Positions 27,545 through 36,496 of a DNA stretch of 64,000 nucleotides are shown here, in pieces. The translations under genes and the position numbers were made by a program. Location: the NCBI GenBank assembly GCA_024234875.1, contig JACKNM010000003.1:62001-126000 (forward strand), given 5' to 3'. Source of the stretch: Ectothiorhodospiraceae bacterium (lineage in GTDB: Bacteria; Pseudomonadota; Gammaproteobacteria; HK1). Numbering within the stretch: position 1 is the stretch's first letter; every line of letters starts with the position of its first letter. The notes below the pieces were generated by a model, which did no database searches, had not been told where the DNA came from, and saw only the letters and a program-made list of their open reading frames with translations.

Positions 27545-28618
27545 ATGACCATCAAGACCGACGTCGTGATCGTGGGCGCCGGCCCCTGTGGCCTGTTCCA
27601 GGTGTTCGAGCTCGGGCTGCTCGACATCAAGGCCCACGTCGTCGACTCGCTGCCCGAGATTGGTGGGCAGTGCGCCTTCCTCTACCCCGAGAAGCCGATC
27701 TACGACATCCCGGCGCTGCCGGTGGTGGGCGCGCAGGAGCTGGTCGATCGACTGGCGAAGCAGATCGAGCCCTTCGGTGCGGAGTTCCACCTCGGTCACG
27801 AGGTCACCGAGCTCGAGCGGCGCGAGGACGGCACGTTCCGTCTGCGCACCGCCAAGGGGCTCGAGCTCGACACGCGCACGGTGGTCATCGCCGGGGGCCT
27901 CGGCTCGTTCCAGCCGCGGCCGCTGCGCGTGCCCGGAGCGAAGAAGCACGAGGGTGGTGCGCTCGACTACAAGGTCACCGACAAGGAGCGCTATCGCGGC
28001 AAGCGGGTGGTGATCCTCGGCGGTGGCGACTCCGCGCTCGACTGGGCGTTGGAGCTGCACGCGGTGGGCGCCGCGGTGACCCTCGTCCATCGTCGCGAGG
28101 AGTTCCGCGCCCAGCCGGCGTCGGTGGCGCGGCTACAGGCGCTGGCCGAGAGCGATCCCGAGCGCATGGCGTGGCGCGTGGGGCGCATCGCGGGCCTGGT
28201 CGAGGACGGCGAGGCGCTGGTCGGGATCAAGGTCGGCGCCTTCGGCGACGACGACGGCCCGGTCGACGAGCTGCCGCTCGACGCGCTGCTGGTGTTCTAC
28301 GGCCTCTCTCCGAATCTCGGTCCCATCGCCGAGTGGGGCCTGGAGATCGAGCGCCGTCAGATCCCGGTCGACACCGAGAAGTTCCAGACCAGCATCCCCG
28401 GGATCTTCGCGGTCGGTGACATCAACACCTATCCGGGCAAGAAGAAGCTGATCCTGAGCGGCTTCCACGAGGCGGCGCTGGCCGCGTTCGGCATCCAGAA
28501 GCACCTCGACCCGAATGCGCGTCAATTCCTCCAGTACACGACCACCAGCCCGGTGATGCACGAGCGACTGAAGGTGAGTGGAACGGTGGAGGGTGCCGCC
28601 GAGGGCGCGGGCGACTGA
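27545..28618 (+). CDS. TrxR-like ferredoxin/flavodoxin-NADP(+) reductase (type 2 FNR)
   Basis: This 357-residue flavoprotein has the thioredoxin-reductase fold but no active-site CxxC, as expected for the bacterial type 2 ferredoxin-NADP reductases. The FAD site is VVIVGAGPCGLFQVFELG, followed by the diagnostic LPEIGGQCAFLYPEKPIYDIP. The NADPH site is VVILGGGDSALDWAL with HRREEFRA, and the second FAD strand is IFAVGDINTYPGKKKLILSG. The length is as usual (330-360). It reduces ferredoxin or flavodoxin with NADPH, or the reverse, in the cytoplasm. The cyclase gene starts 23 bp downstream. It is divergent from the Trypco1 operon. Confidence 0.93.
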   Translation: MTIKTDVVIVGAGPCGLFQVFELGLLDIKAHVVDSLPEIGGQCAFLYPEKPIYDIPALPVVGAQELVDRLAKQIEPFGAEFHLGHEVTELERREDGTFRLRTAKGLELDTRTVVIAGGLGSFQPRPLRVPGAKKHEGGALDYKVTDKERYRGKRVVILGGGDSALDWALELHAVGAAVTLVHRREEFRAQPASVARLQALAESDPERMAWRVGRIAGLVEDGEALVGIKVGAFGDDDGPVDELPLDALLVFYGLSPNLGPIAEWGLEIERRQIPVDTEKFQTSIPGIFAVGDINTYPGKKKLILSGFHEAALAAFGIQKHLDPNARQFLQYTTTSPVMHERLKVSGTVEGAAEGAGD

Positions 28619-28641
28619 GGCCGGCGACACGCGCGCCACCG

Positions 28642-30171
28642 GTGGACGCGCGGGAGGCTCCGAGCACGGCGCGGCTCGCGCGGACCGCACGGCGGCGCTA
28701 CCTGCTCGCGATGGGCAGCCTGTGTCTGCTCGACGTCGGCATGACCGGGCTGTACGTGCTGATCGCCGAGCCGGCCGCGGTGGTGCTCGGCGTGCTCGGG
28801 CTCAGCGCGCTGGTGCTCGGGGTCGTGAACGTCGTCGTCGCGGCCTGGCTGTTCGCGCCGATCGGGCGCGCGCTGGCCGCGGGCCCGGTGGGGACCGCCG
28901 CGGCGGCGCACATCGAGAGCCTGCCCCGGCGAAGTGCGCTCTGGGCCGCAGCGTTGTCGTTCGCCTACTGTGCGGCGGTATTCGGCTCGGGCACCTTCAC
29001 GCCCCACCTGGAGGCGCTCGGCCGCGTGCCGCTCGAGGTGCGGGCCGCGGGTCTCTTCTGGTACAGCGCGGTCTACGCCTGCTACTTCGGCTTCTACGTC
29101 CATTTCCTGGTCCTCGATTACGCGAGCCGGTTGCGCGAGGCGGTGTTCGTCCGCGATGGTGTGGTGGTGCCGCCCCGGGGCGGGCGGCTCGGGCGCAAGC
29201 TGGCGGTGGTGTTCCTCATCCTCGCCGCGGTACCGGCGCTGCACCTGCTGCTCGACCTCACCTGGCTGCGGCCGATCCGCGAGGCCCAGGGGCTCACCGT
29301 CGAGGAGACGGTGCTGTTGGACCTGACGGCCATCGCGCTGGTGGTCGGTGTGGCGACGTTCTTCGTCGCCCGGGTGCTGCTGCGGCCGGTCAGCGCCCTG
29401 CTCGCGGGCATGGAGCAGGTGGCGGCGGGGGCGCTCGACACCCGTCTGCCGGTGGTCGCCGACGACGAGATCGGCCGGCTCACCGAGCGCTTCAACCGGA
29501 TGGTGGACGATCTGCGCGAGCGGGCCTTCATCCGCGAGACCTTCGGCAAGTACGTGCCGCCGAGCGTGGCCGAGGCGATCGTGCGCCGCGCGGCGCCGCT
29601 GGAGCCCGAGGTGCGCACCGCCACCATCCTGTTCGCCGATCTCGCCGACTTCACCGCCATCGCCGAGCGGCTCGAGCCGGAGCGGGTGATGCGCATGCTG
29701 AACGAGTACTTCAGCGCGGTGATCGAGCCGATTCAGGCCGCCGGCGGCGTCGTCAACCAGTTCCAGGGCGACGCCGTGCTCGCCACCTTCAACGTGCCGG
29801 TCGAGGCCCCCGACCACGCCGACGCTGCGGTGCGCGCCGCCCTCGCCATGCGCGAGACGGTGCGGCGAAGCCGGTTCGCGGGCGTTCGGCTCCGCACGCG
29901 CATCGGCATCAACACCGGGCCGGTGGTGGCCGGCAACGTCGGCTCGAAGGACCGCTGCAGCTACACCGTGAACGGCGACGCGGTGAACCTCGCGGCGCGG
30001 CTCGAGCAGATGAACAAGGCGCTCGGCTCGGATCTGCTGGTTTCCCAGAGCGTGGTCGATGCATGCCGTACCGGGCTGCGGTTCGTCGCCGTCGGTGCGC
30101 TCGAGGTTCGTGGGAAGTCCGAGCGGGTGATGGTCTACCGGGTCGAGGCGCCGCGCACGAGCGACGGTTGA
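28642..30171 (+). CDS. Membrane-bound HAMP class III nucleotide cyclase with non-consensus pocket
   Basis: This 509-residue protein has an N-terminal membrane region of about six helices (residues 20-255), a HAMP domain (about 253-305, ARVLLRPVSALLAGMEQVAA) and a class III cyclase domain (about 315-500). Metal aspartates are present in LFADLADFTAIAE and QFQGDAVLATF. The base-selecting residues differ from typical adenylate cyclases: the Lys position is Gln (NQFQGD) and the second is Thr (YTVNGD), so activity and ATP/GTP preference need testing. GTG at 28642 is the chosen start; a ribosome-binding site is not obvious, and the ATG at 28711 would begin within the first helix. It lies 23 bp behind the reductase gene. 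Confidence 0.85.
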   Translation: MDAREAPSTARLARTARRRYLLAMGSLCLLDVGMTGLYVLIAEPAAVVLGVLGLSALVLGVVNVVVAAWLFAPIGRALAAGPVGTAAAAHIESLPRRSALWAAALSFAYCAAVFGSGTFTPHLEALGRVPLEVRAAGLFWYSAVYACYFGFYVHFLVLDYASRLREAVFVRDGVVVPPRGGRLGRKLAVVFLILAAVPALHLLLDLTWLRPIREAQGLTVEETVLLDLTAIALVVGVATFFVARVLLRPVSALLAGMEQVAAGALDTRLPVVADDEIGRLTERFNRMVDDLRERAFIRETFGKYVPPSVAEAIVRRAAPLEPEVRTATILFADLADFTAIAERLEPERVMRMLNEYFSAVIEPIQAAGGVVNQFQGDAVLATFNVPVEAPDHADAAVRAALAMRETVRRSRFAGVRLRTRIGINTGPVVAGNVGSKDRCSYTVNGDAVNLAARLEQMNKALGSDLLVSQSVVDACRTGLRFVAVGALEVRGKSERVMVYRVEAPRTSDG

Positions 30172-30186
30172 CGATCGATGGACGCC

Positions 30187-30777
30187 TCAGTGCGCGTGCA
30201 GTCGTGGCTGCGGCGAGGCCGCGAGCTCGCGCAGCAGCGCCTCGGCCGCGGGGGCGGCCCAGTCGACATAGCTTCGCAGGTAGCCGATGAGGCGACCGTC
30301 GCGGTCGAGCAGATAGCTCGCCGGTAGCACGTCGACCGGAAGCGCCCAGCCGATCGACTGCTCGGGATCGACCAGCAGCTCGAGATGGCGAACTCGCAGC
30401 CGCTCGAAGAACGGCCGCGCTACCGGGGCGCCGTCGCGATCGACCGAGAGCGCGACCACCGCGATGCCCTCGGCCCCGGCGACGCGGCCGGCGAGGGTGT
30501 CGAGGCCCGGCAGCTCGCGGATGCACGGCGGGCACCAGGTCGCCCACACGTTCAGCAATACAACCCGGCCACGGAGATCGGACAGGCGAAGCGCCGTGCC
30601 CTCCGGTCGCCCGAAGCGCAGGTCGCCGAGCTCCCGCGGCGGGTCGACCGGCTGGAAGCTCGCCACCGTGCCGTCGCTCGGCTCGGTGGCCGCGTGGTAG
30701 GCGAGACCGGCTGGCGACCCGCCGAGCAGCGCGAGCACCGCCAGCACTCCGGCCACCAGCCGGCGCCGGGGGCTCAT
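30187..30777 (-). CDS. TlpA-like thiol-disulfide oxidoreductase
   Basis: This is a periplasmic, membrane-anchored or secreted thioredoxin-fold protein of 196 aa. It starts MSPRRRLVAGVLAVLALLGG (signal anchor), followed by LSDLRGRVVLLNVWATWCPPCIREL, with the redox centre WCPPC around residue 85, and a cis-Pro loop in VDVLPASYLLDRDG. TlpA/ResA-type proteins reduce disulfides in apocytochromes or other extracytoplasmic proteins. Its ATG overlaps the TGA of the oligopeptidase gene (30774-30777), indicating coupled translation. It converges on the membrane cyclase gene with 15 bp between. Confidence 0.9.
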   Translation of the reverse strand: MSPRRRLVAGVLAVLALLGGSPAGLAYHAATEPSDGTVASFQPVDPPRELGDLRFGRPEGTALRLSDLRGRVVLLNVWATWCPPCIRELPGLDTLAGRVAGAEGIAVVALSVDRDGAPVARPFFERLRVRHLELLVDPEQSIGWALPVDVLPASYLLDRDGRLIGYLRSYVDWAAPAAEALLRELAASPQPRLHAH

Positions 30778-32912
30778 CCGCCCGTCGCCCGGCGCGCCAG
30801 CCCGAACACCTCGAGCAGGAATGCCTGGATCAGCGCGACCTCCTCCAGCCGCTCGAAGCGCCCCGACGCGCCGCCGTGCCCGGCCGACATGTTGGTGCGA
30901 AAGAGGAGCAGGTTGTCGTCGACGCGGCGCGCGCGCAATCGCGCCACCCACTTCGCCGGCTCCCAGTAGGTCACGCGTGGGTCGGTGAGCCCGGCGACCA
31001 CCAACAGGTGGGGGTAGCGCTGCTCGCGCACGTTCTCGTACGGCGAGTACCGGCGGATCAGGCGGTAGGCGTCCGGGTCGTCGATCGGGTTGCCCCACTC
31101 CGGCCACTCCGGCGGCGTGAGCGGCAGACTCGGATCGCTCATCGTGTTCAGCACGTCGACGAAGGGCACCTCGGCGACGATGGCCGCGTACAGGTCCGGG
31201 CGCATGTTCGCCACCGCGCCCATCAGCATCCCGCCGGCGCTGCCACCCTGGGCGGCGACGCCACCGCTGCGGGCGATGCCCGACGCGAGCAGGTGCTCGG
31301 TGACCGAGACGAAGTCGAGGAAGGTGTTGCGCTTGTGCTCGCGGCGGCCATTGCGGTACCAGCGATAGCCGCGCTCCATGCCACCGCGCACGTGGGCGAT
31401 CGCGTACACCACGCCGCGATCGACCAGGCTGAGGCGCTCGGTGCGGAAGTCCGCCGGCATGCTGATGCCGTAGGCACCGTAGCCGTAGAGGAGCAACGGG
31501 GCGCTGCCGTCGAGCGGGGTGCTCGCGTGGTGGAGCAGGGTGACGGGAATCGTCTCGCCGTCGTGTGCCGGTGCATGCAGTCGCCGCGTGACGTAGTCGG
31601 CCGGGTCGTGACCGCTCGGCACCACCTGCTCCTTGCGGAGCACGCGCCGGCGCTCGCCCATGTGGTAGTCGTAGGTCCGGGACGGGGTGGTGGGCGAGCT
31701 GTACACGAAGCGCAGCCACGCGGTGTCGAACTCGTAGCCGTCGAGGATGTGCAGGCTGTACGCCTCCTCCTCGAACGCGATGCGATGCTCCTCACCGGTC
31801 TCGATCGCGCGCACCACGATTCGTGGGAGCGCGTTCTCGCGCTCGAGCCGGACCAGCCAGTGGCGGAACACCACCATGTCGAGCAGCAGCACGCCGGGAC
31901 GGTGGGCGACGAGATCACGCCACTGCTCGCGGCCGGGCTCCGGGTCGTCGGCCCCCGGCAGCGGCGCCTCGACGATCTTGAAGTCCTCGGCGCCGTCGGC
32001 GTTGGTGCGCACGAGCAGCCGGTCGCCGTGGTGGCTGACGTGGTACTCCAGATCGCGCTCGCGCAGGAGCACCAGCCGAGGCGTGCTCTCGGGGGCATCC
32101 GCCTCGACCAGACGCACCTCGCTGGTCTGGTGGTCATGGGACTCGAGCAGCACGAAGCGCCGGCTCTCGGTCTCGCTGACGCCGAGGAAGAACCCGGGGT
32201 CGCCTTCCTCGTAGAGCAGCGCCGCCTGCTCCACCGGCGCGCCGAGGCGGTGACGGTAGACGCGGTACGGGTGGTGGTCCTCGTCGAGCACGGTGAAGTA
32301 CAGGTGGCACGAGTCGGCGGCCCAGGCGAGGTCGCCGTGGCAGCGCTCGACCACGTCGGGGAGGTCGCGCCCGGCCACGAGGTCGCGGACCCGGAGTCGA
32401 TACGCCTCGCCGCCGGTGGTGTCCTCGGTCCAGGCGAGGAGCCGATGGTCGGGGGAGTGCGCGCACTGCCGGACGCGGAAGTACGGGAGTCCCTCGGCGC
32501 GTGCGTCGCCGTCGAGGAGCACCTCCTCGGTCGCATCCTCGGCATCGGCCCGCCGACAAAAGACCGGATGCTGTCCCCCGGCGGCGTAGCGGGTGTAGTA
32601 CAGCCACGCGCCGTCCGCCGCCGGGACCGATGCGTCGTCCTCCTTGATGCGAGCGCGCATCTCCGCCACCAACGCCTCGCGGAGCTCCGCCAGCGGCGCG
32701 AGCACGGCCTCGGCGTGCGCGTTCTCGGCCTCCAGATGCGCGCGTATCTCGGGCTCGAGGCTCTGCGGCTCGTCCATCACCCGCCGCCAGTCCGCGGCGC
32801 GCAGCCACGCGTACTCGTCGACCCGCGTCTCGCCGTGTTGGGTGACGGTGCGCTCGACGCGACGCGCGACCGGCGCGGGCGGGGCGGACCGGGAGATGCG
32901 GGGCGCGGACAT
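30774..32912 (-). CDS. ptrB: Oligopeptidase B (S9A prolyl-oligopeptidase family)
   Basis: This 712-residue serine peptidase cleaves short peptides after basic residues. The N-terminal seven-bladed propeller begins after VDEYAWLRAADWRRVM; the C-terminal alpha/beta-hydrolase domain carries the nucleophile in AAQGGSAGGMLMGA (Ser about 555), the Asp in GLTDPRVTYWEPAKW and the His in NMSAGHGGASGRF. The length and these motifs fit PtrB rather than prolyl endopeptidase or DPP-IV. No signal peptide, so it is cytoplasmic. The TlpA-like gene overlaps its stop codon. It is divergent from the HhH gene at 33084 across 171 bp. Confidence 0.93.
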   Translation of the reverse strand: MSAPRISRSAPPAPVARRVERTVTQHGETRVDEYAWLRAADWRRVMDEPQSLEPEIRAHLEAENAHAEAVLAPLAELREALVAEMRARIKEDDASVPAADGAWLYYTRYAAGGQHPVFCRRADAEDATEEVLLDGDARAEGLPYFRVRQCAHSPDHRLLAWTEDTTGGEAYRLRVRDLVAGRDLPDVVERCHGDLAWAADSCHLYFTVLDEDHHPYRVYRHRLGAPVEQAALLYEEGDPGFFLGVSETESRRFVLLESHDHQTSEVRLVEADAPESTPRLVLLRERDLEYHVSHHGDRLLVRTNADGAEDFKIVEAPLPGADDPEPGREQWRDLVAHRPGVLLLDMVVFRHWLVRLERENALPRIVVRAIETGEEHRIAFEEEAYSLHILDGYEFDTAWLRFVYSSPTTPSRTYDYHMGERRRVLRKEQVVPSGHDPADYVTRRLHAPAHDGETIPVTLLHHASTPLDGSAPLLLYGYGAYGISMPADFRTERLSLVDRGVVYAIAHVRGGMERGYRWYRNGRREHKRNTFLDFVSVTEHLLASGIARSGGVAAQGGSAGGMLMGAVANMRPDLYAAIVAEVPFVDVLNTMSDPSLPLTPPEWPEWGNPIDDPDAYRLIRRYSPYENVREQRYPHLLVVAGLTDPRVTYWEPAKWVARLRARRVDDNLLLFRTNMSAGHGGASGRFERLEEVALIQAFLLEVFGLARRATGG

Positions 32913-33083
32913 CCGGGGTTGCTCCGATTGGCGGTGGGCAAGGCTATCTCACGCCGCCGGCCCTCACCAGGGCGGCTCGGCGGTGCTCCGGGGTGCCTCT
33001 GCTATCCTTCGGCCTGCGCCCGACGGCTGCCGTGGCGAGCCGCAGGAGCCACGGGCCGACGAGGCAGACGGGAGGAGACCTCG

Positions 33084-33548
33084 ATGACACAGATCGTCAT
33101 CTTCATCGGCGGCGTCGTGCTCGGCGTCATCTTCGGCCGGATGTGGCGCGACTTCGCCACCCAGGGGTCGAAGGAGTATCGGACGCTGTCCGGGCATCCG
33201 GCCAGTCACTACGCACCCTCGTCCACCGCGGCGACACCGTCGGCCGAGACCCGAGCCGCACCGGTCGCGGCCGCGCGAGCCGAGCGTGCGCCGCCGCCCG
33301 CACCGGCCGCCGCGCCGTCTGCCGCCGCCACTCGGGACGATCTCAAGGCCATCAAGGGCGTCGGGCCGCGGCTGGAAGCGCTGCTGAACGAGATGGGGAT
33401 CACCGCCTACCGGCAGATCGCCGCGTTCACGCCCGACGACGTCGAGCGCGTCGACGCCGAGCTCCGGTTCCATGGCCGCATCGAGCGAGACGACTGGATC
33501 GGGCAGGCGCGGCGCCTGCACGCCGACAAGTACGGCGAGGCCGTCTGA
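33084..33548 (+). CDS. Membrane-anchored helix-hairpin-helix protein
   Basis: This 154-residue protein starts with a single N-terminal helix (MTQIVIFIGGVVLGVIFG), a linker rich in Ala/Pro (about residues 45-85), and a C-terminal helix-hairpin-helix module: DDLKAIKGVGPRLEALLNEM, then ITAYRQIAAFTPDDVERVD and a final helix. The same HhH module (flap-endonuclease-like or DUF4332-like) is often found as a tail on NADH dehydrogenase chain E or in stand-alone short proteins; DNA binding is possible but unproven. ATG at 33084 has GGAGGA at 33071-33076. The function is unknown. Confidence 0.82.
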   Translation: MTQIVIFIGGVVLGVIFGRMWRDFATQGSKEYRTLSGHPASHYAPSSTAATPSAETRAAPVAAARAERAPPPAPAAAPSAAATRDDLKAIKGVGPRLEALLNEMGITAYRQIAAFTPDDVERVDAELRFHGRIERDDWIGQARRLHADKYGEAV

Positions 33549-33740
33549 CGGGCGGCGCCCGACTCCGCCGTCGATGTCCCGCCGGCGCGCCCACCGGACC
33601 CTCGTGGCGTCGCTCCGGTGCGGCTCCGAGAGTGCCATTGACGCCATCGGTCGGCAGTGCGACGCTCGGCCGCCGCCCTCGTCCTGCGCATGCCGATTCG
33701 GTCCGTTTCGCGCCGACCCGGCCCCAATCAGGAGCTCTCA

Positions 33741-35108
33741 ATGAGCGTCGTCGATCTTCGCCGCAACCGGCCGTCGTCCATGTTCTTCTGGCCAACCCCC
33801 GAGCGCCCGGTGATCGCGCGCGGCGAGGGCATCCACGTCTGGGACGAGAGCGGCAAGCGCTACATCGACGGCTCGTCCGGTCCGCAGACCGTCAACATCG
33901 GGCACGGCAACCGGCGGGTCGCCGAGGCGGCCCAGGCGCAGATGGCGAAGATCGCCTACGCCTTTCGCTCGCACTTCCGTAGCGAGCCGGCGGAGCAGCT
34001 CGCGGACGAGCTGGCGCGGATGGCGCCGGGTGATCTCGACATGGCCTTCTTCTGCTCCGGTGGGTCGGAGGCGGTGGAGGCGGCGATCAAGCTCGCGCGT
34101 CAGCATGCGCTGGCGCGAGGCGAGGCCGAGCGCTATCGCATCATCTCGCGGCTGCCCTCCTATCACGGTTGCACGCTCGGTGCGCTGTCGCTCACCGGTG
34201 ATCCCGCGATGTCGGCGCCATTCGCGCCGATGATGCAGTCGATGCCGAAGATTCCGGCCCCGTTCTGCGCCTATCGACGCGAGGGGCAGAGTCTCGACGA
34301 GGCCGCGCTCGAGTTCGCCGACGCGCTCGAGGCGCAGATCGTCGCCCAGGGTCCGCAGACCGTGCTCGCCTTCATCATGGAGCCGGTCGGCGGCGCCGCC
34401 ACCGGCGCGCTCACCGCGCCCGACGTCTACTACCGTCGGGTGCGCGAGATCTGCGATCGATACGGCGTGCTCCTCATCTTCGACGAGGTGATGAGCGGGG
34501 CCGGGCGCACCGGCAAGTACCTCGCGGCGGAGCACTTCGGCGTGCTGCCGGACATCGTGGTGCTGGCCAAGGGGCTCGCCTCCGGCTACGTCCCGTTCGG
34601 CGCGATCATGGCGCCACGGCGCATCGTCGACGTGGTGAACGCATCCGGCGGGTACAACCACGGCCATACCTACTCGGCGAGCCCGCTCGCCTGCGCCATC
34701 GCACGCGCGGTGCTCGCCGAGCACGTGGAGCGGGACCTCATCGGCAATGCCGCGCGCATGGGGGCGCTGATGCGTGCCGGGCTGGAGCAGCTGTGGGAGA
34801 CGTACGAGTTCATCGGCGAGGTCCGCGGCAAGGGGCTTCTCCTCGGCTTCGACCTGGTCGCCGATCGGCGTAGCGGGCGCCCGCTGCCGCCGGATCTCAA
34901 TGCGCACCTGCTGCTCGGACAGGCCGCCTACGAGCGCGGACTCATCGTCTACAGCCGACGGGTGATGAACGGGCGTCGTGGCGACAACTTCCTGGTGTCC
35001 CCGCCGCTCATCCTGAACGAGTCCGACGTCGAGGAGATCCTCGACATCCTCGGTGCGTCCATGCGCGAGGTGGCACCGACCATCCGCGCCGCGATGGCGG
35101 GGGCCTGA
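33741..35108 (+). CDS. Class III PLP-dependent aminotransferase
   Basis: This 455-residue aminotransferase is of the omega-amino acid/acetylornithine class. Signatures are the RYIDGSSGPQTVNIGHGN start, FFCSGGSEAVEAAIKLARQH, the LIFDEVMSGAGRTG aspartate region and VVLAKGLASGYVPFGA with the PLP lysine (about residue 278). The ATG at 33741 has AGGAGC ten bases upstream. It is followed after 4 bp by an amidase-signature gene, so the two form an operon. Possible substrates are amines or omega-amino acids released by the amidase (inference). Confidence 0.92.
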   Translation: MSVVDLRRNRPSSMFFWPTPERPVIARGEGIHVWDESGKRYIDGSSGPQTVNIGHGNRRVAEAAQAQMAKIAYAFRSHFRSEPAEQLADELARMAPGDLDMAFFCSGGSEAVEAAIKLARQHALARGEAERYRIISRLPSYHGCTLGALSLTGDPAMSAPFAPMMQSMPKIPAPFCAYRREGQSLDEAALEFADALEAQIVAQGPQTVLAFIMEPVGGAATGALTAPDVYYRRVREICDRYGVLLIFDEVMSGAGRTGKYLAAEHFGVLPDIVVLAKGLASGYVPFGAIMAPRRIVDVVNASGGYNHGHTYSASPLACAIARAVLAEHVERDLIGNAARMGALMRAGLEQLWETYEFIGEVRGKGLLLGFDLVADRRSGRPLPPDLNAHLLLGQAAYERGLIVYSRRVMNGRRGDNFLVSPPLILNESDVEEILDILGASMREVAPTIRAAMAGA

Positions 35109-35112
35109 ATCG

Positions 35113-36390
35113 ATGGCCGCGGTGAACGAGCTCCCGGCATCGGAGGCGGTCCGCGCCCTGCAACGCGGGAAGCTGACCAGCGAGGCGCTGGTGCGCGCCT
35201 GCGTCGAGCGGATCGAGGCCCGCGAGCCGGACGTCGAGGCCTGGGCGCACTTCGACGCCGGCGCGGCGATCGCCGAGGCCCGGGCCCGCGACCGTGCCGG
35301 GCGGCCGGGGCCGCTGCACGGGCTGCCGGTCGGCTTCAAGGACATCATCGACACCGCCGACATGCCCACCGCCTACGGATCCGAGATCTACCCGGGTCAC
35401 CGCCCGGTCGGCGACGCGGCGTGTGTCGCCCTGGTGCGCGCCGCGGGCGGGGTGGTGATGGGCAAGACCGTCACCACCGAGTTCGCGTTCGTGAACCCCG
35501 GCAAGACCCGGAATCCGCTCAATCGCGAGCACACGCCGGGCGGCTCGTCGAGCGGCTCGGCGGCGGCGGTGGCCGACCACATGGTCGCGCTCGCGTTCGG
35601 GACCCAGACCGGCGGCTCGGTGATTCGCCCCGGCTCGTTCTGCGGCGTGGTCGCCTACAAGCCGACCTTCGGGCAGCTCAGCTATACCGGGGTCAAGGTG
35701 CTCGCGGCCTCCCTCGACACCCTCGGCACCTACGGTCGCCGGGTGGCCGACCACGCGTTGTTGCGTGCCGCGCTGCTCGGGGCGCCGGCGACGGTGGCGC
35801 TGGTCGACGGGCCGCCGCGCATCGGGCTCTGCCGCACGCCGTGGTGGGATCGGGCCGACGCCTCCAGTCAGGCCGCGGTGGAGGCCGCGGGGCGGGCGCT
35901 GGCCGCCGCCGGCGCGCGTGTCACCGACGTCGACCTGCCGCGCGAGCTCGCCGGACTGACCGAGGCCAATCAGGACATCATGGTGTTCGAGGGGCGGCGC
36001 TCGCTGGCCTGGGAGTTCGCACATCGAGAGAAGAAGCTGAGCCCGCGACTGCGCGAGGTCCTGGCGCGCGCGCTCGACATGCCCTTCGCCCACTACGCGG
36101 GGGCCGTCGCGCTCGCGCGGAGCTGCCGCCAGCGCTTCGAGAGCGAGGTGATGTCGGACCTCGACGCGTTGCTGGTCCCGAGCGCGGTCGGCGAGGCGCC
36201 GGTCGGCTTCCAGACCACCGGTGACGCGCTGTTCAATCGCGCCTGGACGACCATCGGCGCGCCGTGCATCACTCTTCCCGGGCACACCGGGCCGAAGGGG
36301 TTGCCGATCGGGGTCCAGCTCGTCGGCCGGCCGGGCGCCGACGAGCGACTCCTCTCGGTCGCCGAATGGGCGGAGACGCGGATCGTCTGA
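35113..36390 (+). CDS. Amidase-signature family hydrolase
   Basis: This 425-residue hydrolase uses the Ser-cisSer-Lys triad: Lys76 in GLPVGFKDIIDTAD, the cis-Ser in HTPGGSSSGSAAAVA and the nucleophilic Ser in FGTQTGGSVIRPGSF. The overall order and length fit the amidase superfamily that includes GatA, nylon hydrolases and allophanate hydrolases; it lacks GatB/GatC neighbours, so tRNA amidation is unlikely. The gene starts 4 bp after the aminotransferase gene and likely acts in the same catabolic route. Its 3' end is 65 bp from a palindromic repeat copy (36456-36493). Confidence 0.9.
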   Translation: MAAVNELPASEAVRALQRGKLTSEALVRACVERIEAREPDVEAWAHFDAGAAIAEARARDRAGRPGPLHGLPVGFKDIIDTADMPTAYGSEIYPGHRPVGDAACVALVRAAGGVVMGKTVTTEFAFVNPGKTRNPLNREHTPGGSSSGSAAAVADHMVALAFGTQTGGSVIRPGSFCGVVAYKPTFGQLSYTGVKVLAASLDTLGTYGRRVADHALLRAALLGAPATVALVDGPPRIGLCRTPWWDRADASSQAAVEAAGRALAAAGARVTDVDLPRELAGLTEANQDIMVFEGRRSLAWEFAHREKKLSPRLREVLARALDMPFAHYAGAVALARSCRQRFESEVMSDLDALLVPSAVGEAPVGFQTTGDALFNRAWTTIGAPCITLPGHTGPKGLPIGVQLVGRPGADERLLSVAEWAETRIV

Positions 36391-36455
36391 GTGGGTCGGG
36401 GCGGCGCTCGTCGCCGCCCGGGTGCGAGAGGGCGCAGGGATCGCGCCGGCGGCGG

Positions 36456-36493
36456 GGGGACAGGCACCGCGCTGGCGCGCGGAGCCAGTCCCC
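36456..36493. repeat. Imperfect palindromic repeat, copy A
   Basis: The 38-bp element has arms GGGGACAGGCACC (36456-36468) and GGAGCCAGTCCCC (36481-36493), inverted with two symmetrical mismatches around a 12-nt GC-rich centre. It lies in the short space between the convergent amidase and enolase-superfamily genes. The same arms recur at 38633-38677. Such REP-like intergenic palindromes are scattered through many proteobacterial genomes and may act as transcription terminators or be moved by REP-associated transposases. Confidence 0.85.
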
Positions 36494-36496
36494 GGA

